DNA of 55,168 nucleotides from assembly GCA_000432595.1 (NCBI GenBank), contig HF996868.1, forward strand, positions 132,118 to 187,285, given 5' to 3'. The notes below the pieces were generated by a model. It was not told the origin of the DNA and did not search any database. It was given only the letters and a program-made list of their open reading frames with translations. Source of the DNA: Clostridium sp. CAG:710 (GTDB lineage: Bacteria; Bacillota_I; Bacilli_A; RF39; UBA660). The translations under genes were made by a program, and so were the position numbers. Of this stretch, positions 51,388 to 55,168 are shown one piece after another; the first letter of the stretch is position 1; each line of letters starts with the position of its first letter.

Positions 51388-51983
51388 TGTATCCTGAAAG
51401 TCTTAAAAATTTGATTGAAAGTTTTAAGATGTTGCCGGGAATAGGCGAAAAAACTGCTGAAAGAATGGCTTTTTTCATTCTTGATACTGATGTTGAAAAC
51501 ATTGAGTTTTTTTCTGAAAGTTTAATGGATGTAAAAAACAAAATCAGAAAGTGTACTATATGTAACAATTTTACTGATCAAGAAATATGTCCTATATGTG
51601 CAAATAAAAATAGAAATAGTGATGTTTTATGTATTGTTGAGGACTCTAAAAAAGTAATAATGTTTGAGAAAACTGCAGTTTTTAATGGTTATTATCATAT
51701 TATAGATAATTTAATATCGCCTCTAGATGGTATTAATCCTGAGGATATCGGTTTGGAAAAATTGCTAAAAAGAATTAAAAACGAAAATTTTAAGGAAGTT
51801 ATAATTGCAGTTAGACCAAGTATTGAGGGTGAAACTACCAGTCTTTATATCAAAAGAATTTTAGATGGAATGAATATAAAAGTTACTAGAATAGCTAGTG
51901 GTATTCCAATAGGTGCTGATATGGATTATGTTGATCCACTTACTTTGGAAAGAGCTATGGTTGATAGAAAAGAATTAGAATAA
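51387..51983 (+). CDS. recR: Recombination mediator RecR
   Basis: Ring-forming partner of RecF/RecO in gap repair. 198 residues. HhH region LPGIGEKTAERMAF, C4 zinc finger CTICNN...CPICA and Toprim CIVEDSKKVIMFEKT, with PSIEGETTSLYI near the end. It starts within the ybaB stop. Confidence 0.97.
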   Translation: MYPESLKNLIESFKMLPGIGEKTAERMAFFILDTDVENIEFFSESLMDVKNKIRKCTICNNFTDQEICPICANKNRNSDVLCIVEDSKKVIMFEKTAVFNGYYHIIDNLISPLDGINPEDIGLEKLLKRIKNENFKEVIIAVRPSIEGETTSLYIKRILDGMNIKVTRIASGIPIGADMDYVDPLTLERAMVDRKELE

Positions 51984-52020
51984 CGGATTACATTTAACAT
52001 ACAATTAATTGGGTGATTTT

Positions 52021-52200
52021 ATGTTAAAAATTATTAAAAAAATAATATTTTCTATTTTTATTATTTATAGTTTCAATATAATTGCTGTAAAATTTAATAT
52101 CGTTATTCCAATTAATCTTTTTACAATTACACTTGTTTCAATTTTAGATATTCCTGGAATGGTAATGTTAGTATTATCATCTGTGATGTTATTTACTTAG
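52021..52200 (+). CDS. BofA-like (pro-sigmaK processing inhibitor family) small membrane protein
   Basis: 59 residues, two membrane segments. The second half (PINLFTITLVSILDIPGMVMLVL) matches the BofA family pattern iPiNlxT...GxPGxxlL. In Bacillus bofA also follows recR and encodes an inhibitor of the SpoIVFB protease in the outer forespore membrane. Here the first Gly of the GLLGIPG motif is changed. Start ATG 52021 (SD GGGTGAT; a TTG 12 bp upstream precedes the SD). Confidence 0.75.
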   Translation: MLKIIKKIIFSIFIIYSFNIIAVKFNIVIPINLFTITLVSILDIPGMVMLVLSSVMLFT

Positions 52201-52219
52201 ATAGGAGGTGTACTCTACT

Positions 52220-53050
52220 ATGAATGAATATGACGATTTAAAAAAACTTTTTAATACAATTACTACAAAGAAAAAGGTTGGACATGCTTTTTTATTTAAT
52301 GTAGATGATAGTTATGATACATCTCTCGCAATTAGTTTTATAAAGGAAATACTTAAAAATGATATTGCTAATGCTGATACTGGTGATTCACAATATGAAA
52401 AATTTTCTTATCAATTAGACAATAATACATTTCCTGATTTAATGATTATAAAGTCGTTTGATAAGGTTATAAAAAAAGAACAAATATTAAATATTAAATC
52501 TGAAATGAAGGAAAAATCAATTAACTCTGGTAAGCAATTTTATATTATTGAGTATGCTGAAAATTTAAATTCATCATCGGCTAACGCTTTACTTAAATTT
52601 CTTGAGGAACCTGATGATGAAATAATTGCAATTCTTGTAACTAAAAATATAAATAAAGTAATTTCAACTATTGTTTCTAGGTGTCAGATAGTAAATTTGA
52701 ATCATTATAATAGAAAAAAAGATGAACAATATTTTGAATTAGCTTTAAAATATTTACTTATTTATGAAGACAAGAAAGAAAAAGCAGTTTCTTATTTATC
52801 TGAACTTTATGAGAGTTCTAATGATTATTTAAAGGGTATGATAAATTCATGGATATATATATATAAGAATGTTTTAAAGTTACTTTTAAATAAAGATTCA
52901 GAAGAGGCTAATAATGAGTCTATATTAGCATTATCAAAGAAGAACAATATTGAAAGTGTTATTGATAAATTGGACAAGCTTGAGAAAATGAGCAATCTTA
53001 TTTTATACAATGTAAATGTGAGAATCATATTGGATGAGTTATTTATATAG
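52220..53050 (+). CDS. holB: DNA polymerase III delta-prime subunit
   Basis: Clamp-loader stator subunit. 276 residues from ATG 52220 (SD AGGAGGTG; a GTG at 52208 is inside the SD). It keeps KVGHAFLFN, SSANALLKFLEEP and STIVSRCQIV, but lacks a functional Walker A, as usual for delta-prime. Precedes ricT as in Bacillus. Confidence 0.93.
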   Translation: MNEYDDLKKLFNTITTKKKVGHAFLFNVDDSYDTSLAISFIKEILKNDIANADTGDSQYEKFSYQLDNNTFPDLMIIKSFDKVIKKEQILNIKSEMKEKSINSGKQFYIIEYAENLNSSSANALLKFLEEPDDEIIAILVTKNINKVISTIVSRCQIVNLNHYNRKKDEQYFELALKYLLIYEDKKEKAVSYLSELYESSNDYLKGMINSWIYIYKNVLKLLLNKDSEEANNESILALSKKNNIESVIDKLDKLEKMSNLILYNVNVRIILDELFI

Positions 53051-53062
53051 AAGAGGTGAAAT

Positions 53063-53866
53063 ATGAAGTATAATGTTGTTAGGATTTTGTTTGAAAATTC
53101 AAATAGAATATACTTTTTTTCAAATAATAATTTGCCACTTACTGTTTCAGATTTTGTCGTTGTTGAATCAGAAAAGGGTAATCAGTTTGGAAAGGTTATA
53201 AGTGAAATTTTTGAAATTGATGAATCAAAGCTGGTAAAACCACTTAAAAATGTTATTCGTATTGCCAATAATGCAGATATAGAGATGAATGAAAAAAATA
53301 AGAAAGACGCTGTAAATGCATTAAAAAAAGCTAGAGATATGGTTCAATCATTAAATTTAAATATGAATATATTAAGTGCTAATTTTACTTTAGATAGAAA
53401 TCAATTGGCTTTTAATTTTATTGCTGATGATAGAGTTGATTTTAGGGAACTTGCAAAAAGACTTGCAGGAATTTACAAAACTAGAATAGAATTAAGACAA
53501 ATTGGTGTCAGGGATAAAGCAAAAGAAATAGGTGGCCTAGGTCCATGTGGTAGATTTTTGTGTTGTAATCTTTTTCTTAATGATTTTGAGACGGTTTCAA
53601 TTAATATGGCTAAAAATCAGTATATATCATTAAAACCAGATAAAATTAATGGTGTTTGTGGTAGATTATTATGTTGTTTAAATTATGAAGATGATCAATA
53701 TACTGAATTAAAAAGGGAATTTCCATCTATTGGAACTATTGTTAAGCACAAAAATGTTTCTGGAAAGGTTATTAGTCATAATTTATTTAAAAGAACTTTT
53801 GATATAGAATCTGTAGATAAGACAATTGTGACTATTGATTTGGATGAATATGAAGGTAGTAAATGA
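53063..53866 (+). CDS. ricT: RicT (YaaT), PSP1-domain regulator of RNA maturation
   Basis: 267 residues with the PSP1 domain. The Cys-rich region GPCGRFLCC and GVCGRLLCCLNYEDDQY, typical of RicT, provides Fe-S ligands. The Ric complex in Bacillus aids RNase Y cleavage and affects competence, biofilm and sporulation. It overlaps the next gene by 17 bp. Confidence 0.94.
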   Translation: MKYNVVRILFENSNRIYFFSNNNLPLTVSDFVVVESEKGNQFGKVISEIFEIDESKLVKPLKNVIRIANNADIEMNEKNKKDAVNALKKARDMVQSLNLNMNILSANFTLDRNQLAFNFIADDRVDFRELAKRLAGIYKTRIELRQIGVRDKAKEIGGLGPCGRFLCCNLFLNDFETVSINMAKNQYISLKPDKINGVCGRLLCCLNYEDDQYTELKREFPSIGTIVKHKNVSGKVISHNLFKRTFDIESVDKTIVTIDLDEYEGSK

Positions 53867-54569
53867 TTTATTAGGTTATAAAAACTTTAAAATAGTTCAA
53901 AATGATGAGTGGTTTGTTTTTTCACTTGATTCAGTGCTTCTTCCTAATTTTGTAAGACTTAATAAATCAGATAAAGCGATTTTAGATATTGGTACTGGAA
54001 ATGCACCAATCCCTTTAATATTATCAACTAAAACAGACGCTATTATATATGGTATAGAAATACAAAAAGATGTATATGATATGGCAGTTGAATCTGTTAA
54101 TCTTAATTCTTGTTCTAATCAAATTAAATTAATAAATGATGATGTTAATAATATTGATAAATACTTTAAACCTGAATTTTTTGATGTTATTGTAAGCAAT
54201 CCCCCATATTTTAAACTTAATAAGGATTCTATTATAAATAAAGCAAATGCTAAGGCTTTAGCTAGACATGAAATTACACTTGATTTGAAACATTTAATTC
54301 AAATTGCCAGTAAATATTTGAAAAATAATGGAAAATTTGCTATGATACACAGAACTGAACGTTTAACAGAGGTACTTTCACTACTTAGTGAATATAAGTT
54401 AGAGCCAAAGAGGGTTAAGCTTATTTTTCCTAAAAAATATAGTGATTCTAATTTATTTATTGTGGAGGCAGTTAAAAATGCTAATCCTGGAATAAAAAGT
54501 TTAACGCATATCATTATTCATGATGATAATGGTCAGTATACAGAAGAGGTTAAAAGATATTTTGAATAG
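53850..54569 (+). CDS. trmN6: tRNA1(Val) adenine-37 N6-methyltransferase (YabB-like)
   Basis: 239 residues. The SAM motif is LDIGTGNAPIPLIL and the N6-adenine catalytic motif NPPYF is near 117-121. The N-terminal FSLDSVLLPNFV is typical of the YabB/TrmN6 family. Start uncertain: ATG at 53850 or 53844, both inside ricT. Order ricT-yabB-rsmI matches Bacillus. Confidence 0.92.
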   Translation: MKVVNDLLGYKNFKIVQNDEWFVFSLDSVLLPNFVRLNKSDKAILDIGTGNAPIPLILSTKTDAIIYGIEIQKDVYDMAVESVNLNSCSNQIKLINDDVNNIDKYFKPEFFDVIVSNPPYFKLNKDSIINKANAKALARHEITLDLKHLIQIASKYLKNNGKFAMIHRTERLTEVLSLLSEYKLEPKRVKLIFPKKYSDSNLFIVEAVKNANPGIKSLTHIIIHDDNGQYTEEVKRYFE

Positions 54570-54577
54570 GTGATTAT

Positions 54578-55168
54578 ATGATACAAAAAAGTTATGATGG
54601 TACAAATTCTTTATATTTAATTCCTACGCCAATTGGTAACATGGAAGACATTACTAATAGAGCTATTGATACATTAAATATGGTTGATTATATTTTGTGT
54701 GAAGATACTAGGGTTTCTGGAGAGTTGTTATCAAAATTAGGAATTAAGAAAAAATTAATTCATTCCGATGATCATACTGAGGATAATATAAAAGAGAGAG
54801 TTTTGAAACTTTTACAAGAGGGTAATAATATAGGGCTTGTTACAGATAGGGGCACTCCTATTATTAGTGATCCTGGATATAAAATTGTTGAATATATTTC
54901 AAATAATGGATTTAATGTTATAAGTTTACCGGGTGCTACCGCTTTTGTACCTGCACTTACTATGTCCGCAATTGCACCATCACCTTTTGTGTTTTATGGT
55001 TTTTTAAATAATAAATCTTCAAAAAGAATTAAGGAGTTAGAATCTTTGAAACATCTTCCGTATACTATTATCTTTTATGAGGCTCCCCATCGTATAAATA
55101 GTACTCTTAATGATTTGTTATCTGTTTTTGGAGATAGGAAAATTGCTTTATGTAGGGAAATTTCAAAA
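54578..55168 (+). CDS. rsmI: 16S rRNA (cytidine-1402-2'-O)-methyltransferase, 5' part (runs off the window)
   Basis: 197 codons are present from ATG 54578 (SD AGGTGAT). The family motifs are LIPTPIGNMEDITNRA, ILCEDTRVSGELL and GTPIISDPGYKIVEY, then SLPGATAFVPALTMS. Normal full length is about 280 residues. The usual SDAGTP is TDRGTP here. Confidence 0.95.
   Translation, partial: MIQKSYDGTNSLYLIPTPIGNMEDITNRAIDTLNMVDYILCEDTRVSGELLSKLGIKKKLIHSDDHTEDNIKERVLKLLQEGNNIGLVTDRGTPIISDPGYKIVEYISNNGFNVISLPGATAFVPALTMSAIAPSPFVFYGFLNNKSSKRIKELESLKHLPYTIIFYEAPHRINSTLNDLLSVFGDRKIALCREISK

Noticed and set aside
1..55168. CRISPR arrays, insertion sequences, tRNA genes
   Set aside because: No regular short repeats with spacers, no transposase frames and no tRNA T-loop signatures were seen when reading both strands. 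A tRNA or repeat search program would be needed to exclude them fully.

Overview
The window is the replication-origin region of a very AT-rich (well under 35% G+C by eye) Bacilli-type Firmicute. The order rpmH-rnpA-yidC-jag-mnmE-mnmG-rsmG-noc-parA-parB to the left of dnaA and dnaN-recF-gyrB-gyrA to the right matches the Bacillus subtilis origin almost gene for gene. TGA is a stop codon, and prfB (RF2) carries the classical programmed frameshift at an internal TGA, so this is not a code-4 mycoplasma. Small intergenic gaps, the GGTGAT-type Shine-Dalgarno (SD) and divergent proteins (short L34, ComK and BofA relatives) suggest a poorly cultured, probably gut-associated Bacilli lineage. The exact taxon cannot be fixed without a database.

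Layout. The origin lies at about 38.66-38.97 kb, with a second DnaA-box group at 40.36-40.39 kb between dnaA and dnaN. Every recognised gene to the left is on the minus strand except one metallo-beta-lactamase-fold gene (7867-8640), and every gene to the right is on the plus strand, so nearly all transcription follows replication. From the origin leftwards: rpmH-rnpA-yidC-jag; mnmE; mnmG-rsmG; noc; parA-parB-yyzM-abgT-ychF; rpsF-ssb-rpsR; divIC-tilS-ftsH; dusB-RDD-lysS; a YfcC-like carrier; clpC; prfB and two YitT paralogues; ftsE-ftsX-M23 hydrolase; a RhuM-type accessory gene beside uvrB; an unknown gene-uvrA-holin-like-lgt-trxB. From the origin rightwards: dnaA, dnaN, a ComK homologue, recF-gyrB-gyrA, a 1-kb non-coding block, SRP RNA, tadA, dnaX-ybaB-recR-bofA-like-holB-ricT-trmN6-rsmI.

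The most striking region is the non-coding block after gyrA (47.83-48.80 kb). It carries three copies of a composite element: a perfect Noc-binding palindrome (ATTTCCCGGGAAAT), a DnaA box (TTATCCACA, one copy with one mismatch) and a parS site (TGTTTCACGTGAAACA), at nearly fixed spacing. It also holds a lone fourth Noc site and two copies of another long inverted-repeat element. Further Noc sites lie between mnmG and mnmE and inside dnaX, and a fourth parS forms the terminator hairpin of tadA. Genes for all three proteins (dnaA, parB with parA, noc) are in the window. I infer a compact origin-proximal control region where initiation, origin segregation and nucleoid occlusion meet.

Other points of note: ComK between dnaN and recF with paired palindromes upstream, a BofA-like membrane protein after recR, a Noc with no N-terminal membrane-targeting extension but a long Pro/Ser/Asn linker, possible leader ORFs before clpC and recF, promoters built into preceding terminators, and a LysRS unlike the Bacillus form. 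No rRNA, tRNA, CRISPR array, insertion sequence or prophage was recognised.
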